Assembly: GCF_005938625.1 (NCBI RefSeq)
Contig: NZ_VCNJ01000029.1
Location: forward strand, 271,633-335,632
Length of the DNA: 64,000 nt
From: Pseudomonas fluorescens
GTDB taxonomy: Bacteria; Pseudomonadota; Gammaproteobacteria; Pseudomonadales; Pseudomonadaceae
Reading direction: 5' to 3'
The translations under genes and the position numbers were made by a program. A model generated the notes under the pieces. The model was not told where the DNA came from. It ran no database searches and worked only from the letters and a program-made list of their open reading frames with translations. Below, one piece after another: positions 43,591-51,645 of this stretch (its first letter is position 1; each line of letters begins with the position of its first letter).

Positions 43591-43925
43591 AGATGAAACT
43601 CCAGAATGAAAAAGTGGAGCCATCACTTTCGCTACCAAACGAGGGTGGTGGCCAAACGCAGGTTGGTAGACCGGTCACCTGGATACCCGGCGCGTCCGAA
43701 GACGCCCTACGCATGGCCACCATAAACAGCGGACGAAGACGTCCGTGCAAATAGATCTGCGATGCGACAGGTATGCCGGGCTACCAAACCCGATCACTGC
43801 TATTCAGTGACCGAACCACAATAGAACCCGCATCCAAGGCGCACAAGCCGGCGGATTCTGGCGTAGTCGTAGGCAACGGCGCAAGGCGTTGTAGGTTGGG
43901 ATGACGTAACTTGGGGTGTCTTTAA
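43591..43925 (-). promoter_or_regulatory. Structured 5' leader of DUF6124 gene (copy B)
   Basis: The same ordered elements occur as in copy A. The CACTG/CAGTG hairpin precedes a CGGG/CCCG stem displaying TTTGGTAG (43777-43792). Then come a GCGTC-TTCG-GACGC tetraloop hairpin, the complementary element CTACCAA (43663-43669), and a TCG/CGA stem displaying TTTGGTAG again (43629-43642). Differences between copies fall in loops and linkers (for example CTCG versus TTCG in the tetraloop), which suggests selection on structure. The remainder of the gap to 44047 holds nothing recognisable. Confidence 0.6.
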
Positions 43926-44047
43926 ACAAAGTCCTGGAATTGCTTCAACAGGGTAGTTCGAGCTGTTTTTGCGATGTCTTTGTGGACTGGAGGAGCTGGA
44001 GCCGTTTCGCGATCCATCGGGGGCAAGCTCTCTCGTTACAGGGGGAG

Positions 44048-44608
44048 TTAATTCGCCAGCGAAATCAGCGTGTCGATCACATTAATCGGCACATAAATCA
44101 GCGTAATCACCGCATACGCTTTACGCCACCGAGCCAAAAACGCGCCAATCGGCAACACAATCATGATCACATCCAGCACACCCCAAAGCGCTACCGGCGA
44201 TGCCTCAAACAACGTGACATTGACGATCAGCCCCAGGCACAGGTACGTGGATAGCGACAGCAATGCATAGCGCCCGTCCTGTTCGAAATACACGCGCAAC
44301 CCGTTCTGCTCATCCTCACTACGGCTCGGCAGCAACAACGCCGCTGTTACGAACAGCGACAGTGTCAGCATCACCAACAGTAGAAATTCGAGAAACGAGA
44401 AGGTCTGTTTCACCGCCGACAGTGCGTTGACCGCCCACCAGAATTCCAGCTGCGTGGTAAACAGCATCATCGCCCAGACCAGTGCCACCCAGTCTGGCTT
44501 GGCTACTCGGCGGATGCGGAACACCGTTAATGCACCGAGCAGGAGGCGGGTGACGGAGAGCCCGAGGATCATTGAGAGAACGGTGGCGACGATTGGGAAG
44601 TTGCTCAT
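44048..44608 (-). CDS. Hypothetical integral membrane protein, 186 aa
   Basis: About five hydrophobic helices (FPIVATVLSMILGLSVTRLL, WVALVWAMMLFTTQLEFWW, EFLLLVMLTLSLFVTAALL, YALLSLSTYLCLGLIVNVTL, VLDVIMIVLPIGAFLA). The start is supported by AGAGGCAAG before ATG. I do not recognise a family. It is transcribed away from the 44798 gene. Confidence 0.65.
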   Translation of the reverse strand: MSNFPIVATVLSMILGLSVTRLLLGALTVFRIRRVAKPDWVALVWAMMLFTTQLEFWWAVNALSAVKQTFSFLEFLLLVMLTLSLFVTAALLLPSRSEDEQNGLRVYFEQDGRYALLSLSTYLCLGLIVNVTLFEASPVALWGVLDVIMIVLPIGAFLARWRKAYAVITLIYVPINVIDTLISLAN

Positions 44609-44797
44609 CTTGCCTCTCGTGAACTCGGTTTTGGCTGTCAGGGTGTTTGGGCAGACTAGGTGCGGCGGGTAGGACCGTCAAACGTGGCGGTGCGGTTGGG
44701 TTGGCAGAAAACGCCTGTAGCGCCTTGCTGCGCGCAGGTAATGGATTAGGATGCCCGCAGGCTGGAATGGATCTTATCGACTAAGGATGTGTGGTTT

Positions 44798-45163
44798 ATG
44801 GAATCTGCTTTTTCGCAAGTCACCGAGCGTTTGAACAACCGCCGGTTTTCCGTGGCGAATAACGCTCAGGGGTTGTCCGATGCGCGCACGGTGTTCCACT
44901 ACTTCGTCGAAGGCGAGGCGGTTTGGGGGACTTACGCGGGTGGGCATATTCGCATGGGCAACCAGGTCGGGCGGGTGACCGGGCCGGATAGTATCGAGCT
45001 GCTTTATCAGTGCATCACCACGGATGGCGAGATCCGCGCGGGTTGGTCGCGGGGCGTGGTGGGGGTTGATGAGGCGGGGCGGACGACGTTGCGGTTTGTG
45101 TGGGGTTGGTTGTCGGGGGCCGAGGGTGGCGGGGAGTCGAGTTATGTTGAGGTGGTCGCTTAG
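44798..45163 (+). CDS. Uncharacterised small beta-rich protein, 121 aa
   Basis: The order NRRFSVANNAQG ... TVFHYFVEGEAVWGTYAGGHI ... RVTGPDSIELLYQCIT ... LRFVWGWLSG fits a widespread family of ~110-aa proteins. These are often labelled 'n-acetylglutamate synthase' in databases without experimental support. I see no acetyltransferase motif and would not carry that name over. The start follows AAGGATGTGTGG. Confidence 0.6.
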   Translation: MESAFSQVTERLNNRRFSVANNAQGLSDARTVFHYFVEGEAVWGTYAGGHIRMGNQVGRVTGPDSIELLYQCITTDGEIRAGWSRGVVGVDEAGRTTLRFVWGWLSGAEGGGESSYVEVVA

Positions 45164-45226
45164 CGATGGGGCATCTTGTGATTATCGCGTGCTGCTTGGC
45201 ACTAACCTTTCAACGCAAGGATGGCT

Positions 45227-45523
45227 ATGTCTGTAGATCTTGATGAGTTGCTGGAACGTGTCACCGATGAGCAATCGTTCATCGATTTCGTCGCGGCGCT
45301 GGGTGCTGATTTCTCCCGTGAGCGGGCGCTGGAGAAGGCGACACCATCGTCTGCTTATCAGGCGGGTGCGTTAGGCTGGGAAAATGGATCGGTCGATACG
45401 TTTCTTGATGCGGCGGCTGCTTGGGCGATGGCTACTTCGAGGAATGCTCAGGCGGATGCTGCCGTTTCTAATGTCTGGCAACGGTGCGCGGAGATTTTGT
45501 TGGCTGGGAAGTTTTACGAGTGA
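45227..45523 (+). CDS. DUF7660-like small protein
   Basis: A 98-aa acidic protein: MSVDLDELLERVTDEQSFID near the start, LGWENGSVDTFLDAAAAWA in the middle and WQRCAEILLAGKFYE at the end. This pattern belongs to a common family of small proteins (DUF7660, from memory) of unknown role, sometimes near toxin or defence genes. ATG 45227 has a properly spaced AAGG; the ATG at 45221 would be too close to it. Confidence 0.6.
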   Translation: MSVDLDELLERVTDEQSFIDFVAALGADFSRERALEKATPSSAYQAGALGWENGSVDTFLDAAAAWAMATSRNAQADAAVSNVWQRCAEILLAGKFYE

Positions 45524-45659
45524 GGCTCGCAGATCATCCGCTTTAGGCCTGCATTTTTTTGATAAGAAAACGCCCAGGGGTTTGGCGTGTCCTGGATGGT
45601 TAGGACCGCGTACTGCCTTGGGCGAGATGGGCGCAGATCAGGTGGGTGCAATGTAGACG

Positions 45660-46274
45660 TCAACTCTTCGCCATCACATCCCACGTGCGCATCACCTGCG
45701 TAATCGCCGCATCAATGCTTTCCAGCGGCGTGTCATCTCGAGCAAGAATGGAAATCCCCTGCAGGAAACTATCGAACACCGTCGCCATGGCGGCGGCGTT
45801 CGTGTCGTCCGCTAACAGTCCTTCACTCACACCGCGCTCGACACACGCCACAATCCCTGCGCGTGTGCGGGCGCGGGAGTGGGTGAGGGCTTGCGCGACG
45901 TGGGCGTTTTCCGGACTCGGCGCGCTCATGACGCCGAGGGTGACCATGCAGCCTTTGGGGTGGCCGTCTTCGCATTGCATGCGTGCTGACTGGCGCAGTG
46001 CGGTTTCGATGGCTTGGCGTGGCGGCAGGTTTTCGTCCCACAGGCATTCGGTGACTTGGGCGAAGGTCGTCAGGTAACGCTGCACGCATTCATCGAAAAG
46101 GGCTTCTTTGGAGCCGAACGCGGCGTAGAAACTCGGTGCGGAAATGCCGCCGCCCAGTTCAGCCTTCAACAGTGAAAGGGATGTCGAGTCGTAGCCGTGT
46201 TGCCAGAACAATTGCATGGCCTGGTCGACGGCGTCGTCGCGATCGAATGCGCGGGGGCGGCCGGTTCTGGCCAT
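45660..46274 (-). CDS. TetR-family regulator divergent from an MFS pump
   Basis: A 204-aa protein with a basic arm (ARTGRPRAFDRDDA), the HTH region (SLSLLKAELGGGISAPSFYAAFGSKEALF) and a ligand domain containing GHPKGCMVTLGVMSAPSPEN. The start is firm (GAGGAGTTTCAGCT then ATG). It is divergent from the MFS gene at 46406, whose repressor it probably is. Confidence 0.9.
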   Translation of the reverse strand: MARTGRPRAFDRDDAVDQAMQLFWQHGYDSTSLSLLKAELGGGISAPSFYAAFGSKEALFDECVQRYLTTFAQVTECLWDENLPPRQAIETALRQSARMQCEDGHPKGCMVTLGVMSAPSPENAHVAQALTHSRARTRAGIVACVERGVSEGLLADDTNAAAMATVFDSFLQGISILARDDTPLESIDAAITQVMRTWDVMAKS

Positions 46275-46308
46275 AGCTGAAACTCCTCGGGAAGTGATTT
46301 GGATACTA

Positions 46309-46378
46309 GTCGATACATAAGTCGTTGACAACGGGCCTCGGCTGCCGCCAGTATTTTATATCGATCGGTACGCAAGTC
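46309..46378. promoter_or_regulatory. Repeated operator-like motif between TetR and MFS genes
   Basis: GTCGATACATAAGTC (46309-46323) and ATCGGTACGCAAGTC (46364-46378) match at 11 of 15 positions, in direct orientation. They flank the likely promoter zone of the divergent pair. Confidence 0.35.
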
Positions 46379-46405
46379 TGAATTTCCAAACTCAAGGAGT
46401 TTCCC

Positions 46406-47623
46406 GTGACACCCTCAATGACATTATCGGCAGCGCCCAAAAGCCTGCCCATCGGCGCCTTGCTGGCGCTGGCCATGACCGGATTCATCTGCATTGTCAC
46501 CGAAACCCTGCCGGCGGGGCTGCTGCCGCTGATCAGCGACGGCCTGACGATTTCGCCTTCCATGGCCGGGCAAATGGTCACCGCGTATGCGCTGGGCTCG
46601 GTACTGGCGGTGATCCCGATGACCATTGCCACGCGTGGCTGGCGTCGGCGCAATGTGTTGTTGCTGACCATCGTTGGGTTTCTGCTGTTCAACTCGATCA
46701 CGGCGCTGTCGTCGCACTATGGCGTGACGCTGGTAGCGCGCTTCTTCGCGGGGGTGGCGGCGGGGTTGGCGTGGAGCTTGTTGGCCGGTTATGCACGGCG
46801 GATGGTCGAGCCGGATCAGCAGGGTAAGGCGTTGGCGCTGGCCATGGTCGGCACGCCGATTGCCCTGTCTTTGGGCGTGCCGCTCGGCACATGGCTGGGA
46901 GGGCTGGTCGGTTGGCGCACGACGTTCGGTATCATGTCCGGGCTGACTTTGATTTTGATTGTATGGGTGCTGGTGAAGGTCCCCGACTATCCACCGCAGC
47001 CTGCGCATCAGCGCCTGTCGCTGCGCAATGTGCTGACGACGCCGGGCGTTCGACCGGTGCTGGCCGTGGTGATCAGCTGGATGCTGGCACACAACATTCT
47101 CTACACCTACATCGCGCCGTTCGTGGCGCCGGCGGGGCTGGCGGATCGCGTGGATCTGGTGTTGCTGGTGTTCGGTATCGCCGCGCTGGCGGGGATCTGG
47201 CTGACGGCGAAACTGGTTGAGCCGCTGTTGCGCAAGACCGTGCTGGCGAGCCTGGCGACGTTTGCGCTGGTTTGTGTGCTGTTTGGCTTTTGGGGGCATG
47301 TGCCGCAGGTGATTTACCTCGGCGTGGCGGTGTGGGGATTGAGTTTTGGTGGCGCGGCGACGTTGCTGCAAACGGCATTGGCGGATGCCGCCGGCGACGG
47401 CGCCGATGTCGCGCTGTCGTTGAACGTGGTGGCGTGGAACAGCGCGATAGCCGGTAGCGGGGTGGTCGGCGGGGTGTTGCTCGACCGCTGGGGTGTCGCC
47501 TCGTTTCCCTGGGCCATGGTGGTGCTGGTGAGCGTAGGGTTTGCCATTGCCTTCGGCGCGCGGGTGCATGGATTCAGATCGGGGCCACGTGTTGCTGGAA
47601 CGGCTGCGGTTACCGGGCACTGA
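46406..47623 (+). CDS. MFS transporter, DHA1/AraJ-like
   Basis: A 405-aa, 12-helix inner-membrane protein with FICIVTETLPAGLLPLIS at helix 1. AGQMVTAYALGSVLAVIPMT and ARFFAGVAAGLAWSLLAGYA follow, typical of the arabinose-efflux/YdhP-like DHA1 exporters. The start is GTG at 46406 behind an ideal AAGGAG. It is divergent from a TetR gene and probably exports a drug or metabolite; the substrate is unknown. Confidence 0.85.
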   Translation: MTPSMTLSAAPKSLPIGALLALAMTGFICIVTETLPAGLLPLISDGLTISPSMAGQMVTAYALGSVLAVIPMTIATRGWRRRNVLLLTIVGFLLFNSITALSSHYGVTLVARFFAGVAAGLAWSLLAGYARRMVEPDQQGKALALAMVGTPIALSLGVPLGTWLGGLVGWRTTFGIMSGLTLILIVWVLVKVPDYPPQPAHQRLSLRNVLTTPGVRPVLAVVISWMLAHNILYTYIAPFVAPAGLADRVDLVLLVFGIAALAGIWLTAKLVEPLLRKTVLASLATFALVCVLFGFWGHVPQVIYLGVAVWGLSFGGAATLLQTALADAAGDGADVALSLNVVAWNSAIAGSGVVGGVLLDRWGVASFPWAMVVLVSVGFAIAFGARVHGFRSGPRVAGTAAVTGH

Positions 47624-47710
47624 TGCCCGGACGTGTCGGGCGGTGGCGGAGGTAGGGGGGTAGAAACCATCAGGCTCAAACCGCAGGCCCTCAATACGGG
47701 TGAGAGTTGC

Positions 47711-47744
47711 GCCCGGGAAAGCGTGGCAGGGCGCTTTCCCGGGC
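47711..47744. terminator. Strong stem-loop between convergent genes
   Basis: GCCCGGGAAAGCG (47711-47723) pairs exactly with CGCTTTCCCGGGC (47732-47744) around an 8-nt loop. There is no T-tract on either side, so it is a barrier or RNA-stabilising hairpin rather than a textbook terminator. It lies between the MFS gene and the toxin operon. Confidence 0.5.
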
Positions 47745-47853
47745 AATGGTGCTTGGATGGAGTCAGGCGCCGCGGCGCAAAGGACGGGGCGTCAAGCCGT
47801 TTGCGAGCAGTATCCTTCAAGTGTTGTGCGTCCTTATCCAGCGAAGCACTTAC

Positions 47854-48807
47854 TCAAGTCAGCTGACCCAGTTTCGTGGAAATATCTTGCCAGTCAGCCA
47901 TGGCGGCTTGTAATTGTGCGCTAGCGAATGCGCCTGCCCCCGGTGACGATTCAATCGCCCCCTTGAGCTGACCGAGCTGACTTTGCAAGGCCTGAATCCC
48001 GGCGAGAATTGAATTGATCCCCGCTCCCATTTGATTCACCCCTGTAAGGTAGGCATTCAGTGCGGGCAACAAGGCTTGCAGGTAGTTTTCCTCTGCAAGC
48101 GTGCTGGCCTGATCTGCTCTGATTTGATTGAGCTGATCGATCACACCACTCAGGTTCGAAGCCAGAGAGTCGATCTCCTGAGCGAGTAATGCGGCCAGCG
48201 GCCCCATGAGCCAATACCATTTAGCTCGACTGCGCGCATCATTGAGCTTGCCCTGAAGGCTGCTGGCTTGAGCCGCCAGCATTGCCGACCTGACCTGGTC
48301 ATTTTGAATTCGCTGAGCGACTGTCGAAGCGTCGCCACTTATATCTGACGAAGCAGTGGCCAGTTGACCAAGGTAGTCGCCAATATCATGAGTCACTGTA
48401 TTGACGGCGAGACTTGGGCCCGACAGTTTCTGAATAATCTGGCTGGTGAGGTCTACCGCAGCTTGCTGTGCCCCCTGTTGGTTATCAGCCATTGATTGGA
48501 ATGCTCGCTGCAAAGCGGGCGCATCCGACGATGTGAAACTATCGCCAAAGCCCTTCAGTTGTTGCATGGCCGCTAACAGCGACGGTCTGTTTGTAGTGGG
48601 CCATGCATTGGCCAAAGCCTTGACCGCGTTGATGTGCTGATTCAATGCGGGAATATTGTTGTTACCTACATCCGGTAACTGGGCAATCCTGTTCGAAAGC
48701 GTGTCCAGCAGGGCGAGGGTACTGGACACGACGGTGGTACCGGCATTGATTTCGGCGCTCCGAAAGGCCGAGACCGTGCTGACGTCGATCTTTTGCATAA
48801 GAGACAT
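47854..48807 (-). CDS. Second component of an HBL-like pore-forming toxin pair
   Basis: A 317-aa, almost entirely helical protein without a signal peptide. Long heptad-like stretches surround one short hydrophobic segment (WYWLMGPLAALLA, residues 197-209). The C-terminus (GAFASAQLQAAMADWQDISTKL) parallels the end of the partner protein (FLSAQLIAASSDWNDMATQA), so the two are probably distant paralogues. In binary alpha-pore-formers (XaxAB/YaxAB) one partner has a similarly short hydrophobic tip. Start ATG 48807 has AAGGGAAAACATC upstream. The toxin role is inferred from the partner. Confidence 0.6.
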   Translation of the reverse strand: MSLMQKIDVSTVSAFRSAEINAGTTVVSSTLALLDTLSNRIAQLPDVGNNNIPALNQHINAVKALANAWPTTNRPSLLAAMQQLKGFGDSFTSSDAPALQRAFQSMADNQQGAQQAAVDLTSQIIQKLSGPSLAVNTVTHDIGDYLGQLATASSDISGDASTVAQRIQNDQVRSAMLAAQASSLQGKLNDARSRAKWYWLMGPLAALLAQEIDSLASNLSGVIDQLNQIRADQASTLAEENYLQALLPALNAYLTGVNQMGAGINSILAGIQALQSQLGQLKGAIESSPGAGAFASAQLQAAMADWQDISTKLGQLT

Positions 48808-48835
48808 GATGTTTTCCCTTTTCGCAGCAAAACCA

Positions 48836-48862
48836 ATGCATCGGCCTTGATGGCCGATGCAT
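48836..48862 (-). promoter_or_regulatory. Intercistronic hairpin in the toxin operon
   Basis: ATGCATCGGCC (48836-48846) and GGCCGATGCAT (48852-48862) form a perfect 11-bp stem with a 5-nt loop. It lies 12 bases past the first cistron's stop. On the minus strand TGGTTTTGC follows. It may cause partial termination or protect the upstream mRNA and so set the ratio of the two proteins. Confidence 0.6.
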
Positions 48863-48874
48863 ATTCAGAGAGTG

Positions 48875-49978
48875 TCAGGCCGCAGCCGGGGTGGGGATGT
48901 TTTCGACGACAGAGAGAGGCACTTGAGCCGGATTGATCATGTCTTGCACTTTGCGTGCTTGTGTCGCCATGTCATTCCAGTCAGAACTTGCAGCAATGAG
49001 CTGTGCAGAAAGGAAAACGCTGTCGACATTGGTCCCTTCTACTTGCTCGAGCAATGTATTGAAGTTTGTGATCAGCACCTGCCAGGAGGCCTCCATTGCG
49101 TTCAGGGCTGTGATGGCTGATGCGATCTGAGAGTTGAGCGAGGTAAGTTGACCCTTGGCGTGCGTCATCAACGTTACTTCTGCCTGGTCTCTAGCCAGTT
49201 GCTCTGCAGCCTCTTTGTACTGCTTCATTTTGTTCGCGTAATCCACAGAACCATAAATGGTGACCGCCACTCCGCCGGCCACGACGACGCCTCCTGCCAC
49301 GACCAGAGCCGTGGAAACGCCGCCAGTCGGGATTTCAGCAAGCACGCCCACCGCAATCATCAATCCACCTACGACAACGCCGACTGCACCTCCAGCAATC
49401 ATTGTCAGATCACTGTTCATTCCACTCTGCAGCGACGACATTTTATTTTGCAGTTGAGTGATTTCCCCATTATCACCAATGAGCTTGATCGAAAGAGTAT
49501 CGATGTCTGAAGCGAAGGCGACAAAGTCGCTGGAGAAATTGCTTCGGAAACTATCCACCGCTTGGCAAGCTAACGTGGAATTCGACTTTTGCGTCGTTGC
49601 AGCGGTTTTCAGAAGCTGTAGACCTTCAATAACCGTTTGTTTCGATTTCGGATCGGTGTTGACGGTCGGAGCTGCGTTGATCAACGGTGTGAGATACGCG
49701 TTGAACTGATTTGAGAAGCCTACAACCCCACCAATGCTGCCGATCAGTGCCGGCTGGACGGTATTGATCCACAAGTTCGCGTGGTCTCGAGTGGTTTGCT
49801 GGTGCGTCGCCATCTCGGGCATGGCCGGCACCACCATGTTCGGTTGCTGCAAGATTGCCGTGCAGCAACTATTGACCAGAGCGCCCACAGATGCAGTTTG
49901 ATTGATTGCTGCGCTGTGATCGTCAGTGGGTAAAGTCGAGTTCACGAGGAGTGGGCGTATTGACTGTACGTTGCTCAT
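48875..49978 (-). CDS. HBL/NHE-family alpha-helical pore-forming toxin component
   Basis: A 367-aa protein with the layout of Bacillus haemolysin BL components. An N-terminal helical bundle includes HANLWINTVQPALIGSIGG. A long hydrophobic hairpin spans residues 193-243 (MIAGGAVGVVVGGLMIAVGV ... LVVAGGVVVAGGVAVTIYG). A C-terminal bundle has ALNAMEASWQVLITNFNTLL and LIAASSDWNDMATQARKV. These match the order and flavour of HBL-B/L1 (PF05791). No classical signal peptide is seen. The start at 49978 follows CAAGGAAAGAAAG. It is first in a two-gene operon. Confidence 0.7.
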   Translation of the reverse strand: MSNVQSIRPLLVNSTLPTDDHSAAINQTASVGALVNSCCTAILQQPNMVVPAMPEMATHQQTTRDHANLWINTVQPALIGSIGGVVGFSNQFNAYLTPLINAAPTVNTDPKSKQTVIEGLQLLKTAATTQKSNSTLACQAVDSFRSNFSSDFVAFASDIDTLSIKLIGDNGEITQLQNKMSSLQSGMNSDLTMIAGGAVGVVVGGLMIAVGVLAEIPTGGVSTALVVAGGVVVAGGVAVTIYGSVDYANKMKQYKEAAEQLARDQAEVTLMTHAKGQLTSLNSQIASAITALNAMEASWQVLITNFNTLLEQVEGTNVDSVFLSAQLIAASSDWNDMATQARKVQDMINPAQVPLSVVENIPTPAAA

Positions 49979-50387
49979 CTTTCTTTCCTTGAGAGAAATC
50001 AACGAAACACAGGGAATAGGGAATAGCCAATCGCTGAAAGCGACTAGCGTGAAACCGCAAGCACAAACCATCCCTGATTTCTTTGGCATTGCTGTTAGTG
50101 ACGAGCGCCTTTCCAGACTCTCGCGTGGGCTGGCATTTGGCCAGTCATGCAACACTAGATGTGATTTTCTTAATTCGCTGAAATAACCGCTGAACGGTAA
50201 CGTTGATCGACAGCCCTCGCTTACCCAGCGATTTTCAACGGCGATGCGCGTTGCCGCGGAGTCTGTGGTCAATGGCTGCAATCAGGCAGCAAGTTTCTTA
50301 CAGGAACCCTTTGAGTTCCCCCTTGGAATCAGCCAACTCACCCTCATAACCATGGCTATACCCACTCTTCAAGAGGAACGACATCCC
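49979..50387. other. Divergent regulatory region between toxin operon and msrA
   Basis: About 400 bases with no supported gene. It must contain the toxin-operon promoter. A tandem GGGAATA GGGAATA lies near 50013-50026, and a TCGCT-GAA-AGCGA hairpin follows at about 50032. No sigma-54 or other clear promoter was identified. Confidence 0.35.
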
Positions 50388-50894
50388 ATGGCCACTCAAA
50401 CTGAAACCGCCATCCTCGCCGGCGGCTGCTTCTGGGGCATGCAGGATTTGCTGCGGCGCTATCCCGGCGTGTTGCAGACCCGCGTCGGTTACACCGGCGG
50501 TGATGTGCAGAACGCCACGTATCGCAATCATGGCGACCACGCCGAGGCCATCGAAATCACCTTCGATCCTGCCGTGATCAGCTATCGACAGATTCTTGAA
50601 TTCTTTTTCCAGATCCACGACCCGAGCACGCCCAACCGTCAGGGCAACGACCTTGGACGCAGCTATCGCTCGGCGATTTACTGCCTCAGCGAAGAACAGC
50701 GCGATGTCGCTGAAGACACGGCTGCCGATGTCGACGCCTCAAAACTGTGGCCGGGCCGCGTGGTGACCGAAATCGAACCGGCGGGGCCGTTCTGGGAAGC
50801 GGAGCCGGAGCATCAGGATTACCTGGAGCGTATTCCGAATGGCTACACCTGCCATTTCATTCGGCCGAACTGGAAGCTGCCGAAGCGCGCGTGA
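50388..50894 (+). CDS. msrA: Peptide-methionine (S)-S-oxide reductase
   Basis: A 168-aa MsrA-family enzyme with the catalytic cysteine in LAGGCFWGMQDL (GCFWG), then TRVGYTGGDVQNATYRNHGDHAEAIE in two parts, and FFFQIHDPSTPNRQGNDLG. It reduces methionine-S-sulfoxide, restoring oxidised proteins in the cytoplasm. ATG 50388 was chosen because the family begins a few residues before GGCFWG. The gene converges with the TetR gene, overlapping it by 38 bp. Confidence 0.9.
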   Translation: MATQTETAILAGGCFWGMQDLLRRYPGVLQTRVGYTGGDVQNATYRNHGDHAEAIEITFDPAVISYRQILEFFFQIHDPSTPNRQGNDLGRSYRSAIYCLSEEQRDVAEDTAADVDASKLWPGRVVTEIEPAGPFWEAEPEHQDYLERIPNGYTCHFIRPNWKLPKRA

Positions 50895-51534
50895 GGGGCG
50901 CGCGCCGCTCATTGAGCGTCAGCACATAAGCGCTGAACATATCCGCCAGCCCGTCGGCGCATACCGAGACTTCCTCCTCGGTACGTGGGCTGGCGGAAAA
51001 ATCTTTCCCCACCGAACTGAGCGTGGTCAGGATCAGATCGCACGCCGCCGAACGGATTTGCTCAGCGACATCGGGCAGTAATTCTTCCATGAACGCGGCG
51101 AAGATCTGCCGCCCGGCCGCGCGCACTGCATGGGCCTCGGGGGCGTTGCGGTAGAGCGGGGCGGCGTCGTTCAGTGCGCCGCGCATCTGCGCTTCGTCGC
51201 ACTCTGAACGAATGAATGCCTGCACCAGGGTGCGCAGGCGTACGAGTGGCGGCTGTTCAAAATCCTGCAAAATCCGCTGCAACATCTGCGTGGTGTGCAG
51301 CCACTCATCGCTCTGCAAGCGGAACAGGATCGCCGCTTTGTTGGGGAAGTACTGATACAGCGAGCCGATACTCACGCCAGCCTTTTCTGCCACCCGTGCG
51401 GTGGTGAAACGGCTGGCCCCATGCTCGCTCAAAACCTGAATAGCCGCTTGCAGAATCGCCGCCACCAGTTCGCTGGAGCGAGCCTGCTGCGGCTGTTTGC
51501 GTGAGGAAATACGGGCAGTCTGGCGGTTGGTCAT
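50857..51534 (-). CDS. TetR-family regulator divergent from an O-methyltransferase
   Basis: A 225-aa protein: AAIQVLSEHGASRFTTARVA, then EKAGVSIGSLYQYFPNKAAI (TetR helix-turn-helix), then a helical ligand domain. The C-terminus extends over the end of msrA. A clear dyad operator lies in the gap to the methyltransferase gene, which it probably represses together with itself. Confidence 0.9.
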   Translation of the reverse strand: MTNRQTARISSRKQPQQARSSELVAAILQAAIQVLSEHGASRFTTARVAEKAGVSIGSLYQYFPNKAAILFRLQSDEWLHTTQMLQRILQDFEQPPLVRLRTLVQAFIRSECDEAQMRGALNDAAPLYRNAPEAHAVRAAGRQIFAAFMEELLPDVAEQIRSAACDLILTTLSSVGKDFSASPRTEEEVSVCADGLADMFSAYVLTLNERRAPLTRASAASSSAE

Positions 51535-51595
51535 GGGCAGCTCGGGCGTCCGTGGGAATGCGAATAGCGCAAGAAGCGAATCGCTCGCATCATTT

Positions 51596-51619
51596 AAATG
51601 CGACGAATTGCTCGCATTT
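51596..51619. promoter_or_regulatory. Dyad operator for the TetR/O-methyltransferase pair
   Basis: AAATGCGA (51596-51603) and TCGCATTT (51612-51619) are exact inverse arms around an 8-bp centre, 26 bases before the methyltransferase start. A related half-site GAATCGCTCGCAT lies just upstream (51578-51590) and parallels GAATTGCTCGCAT within the operator. This is a good TetR-type site by shape and position. Confidence 0.6.
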
Positions 51620-51645
51620 TAATCCCCAACTAACGGAAAGCAATC

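Noticed and set aside
44798..45163. N-acetylglutamate synthase
   Set aside because: Related proteins carry this label in databases, but there is no GNAT or amino-acid kinase motif. The name was not adopted.
46325..46357. Sigma-70 promoter TTGACA ... TATTTT for the MFS gene
   Set aside because: The spacer would be 21 bases, too long for a normal sigma-70 promoter.
46424..47746. A ~440-codon minus-strand frame
   Set aside because: Antisense to the MFS transporter; the composition (Arg/His/Gln-rich) is that of a shadow frame.
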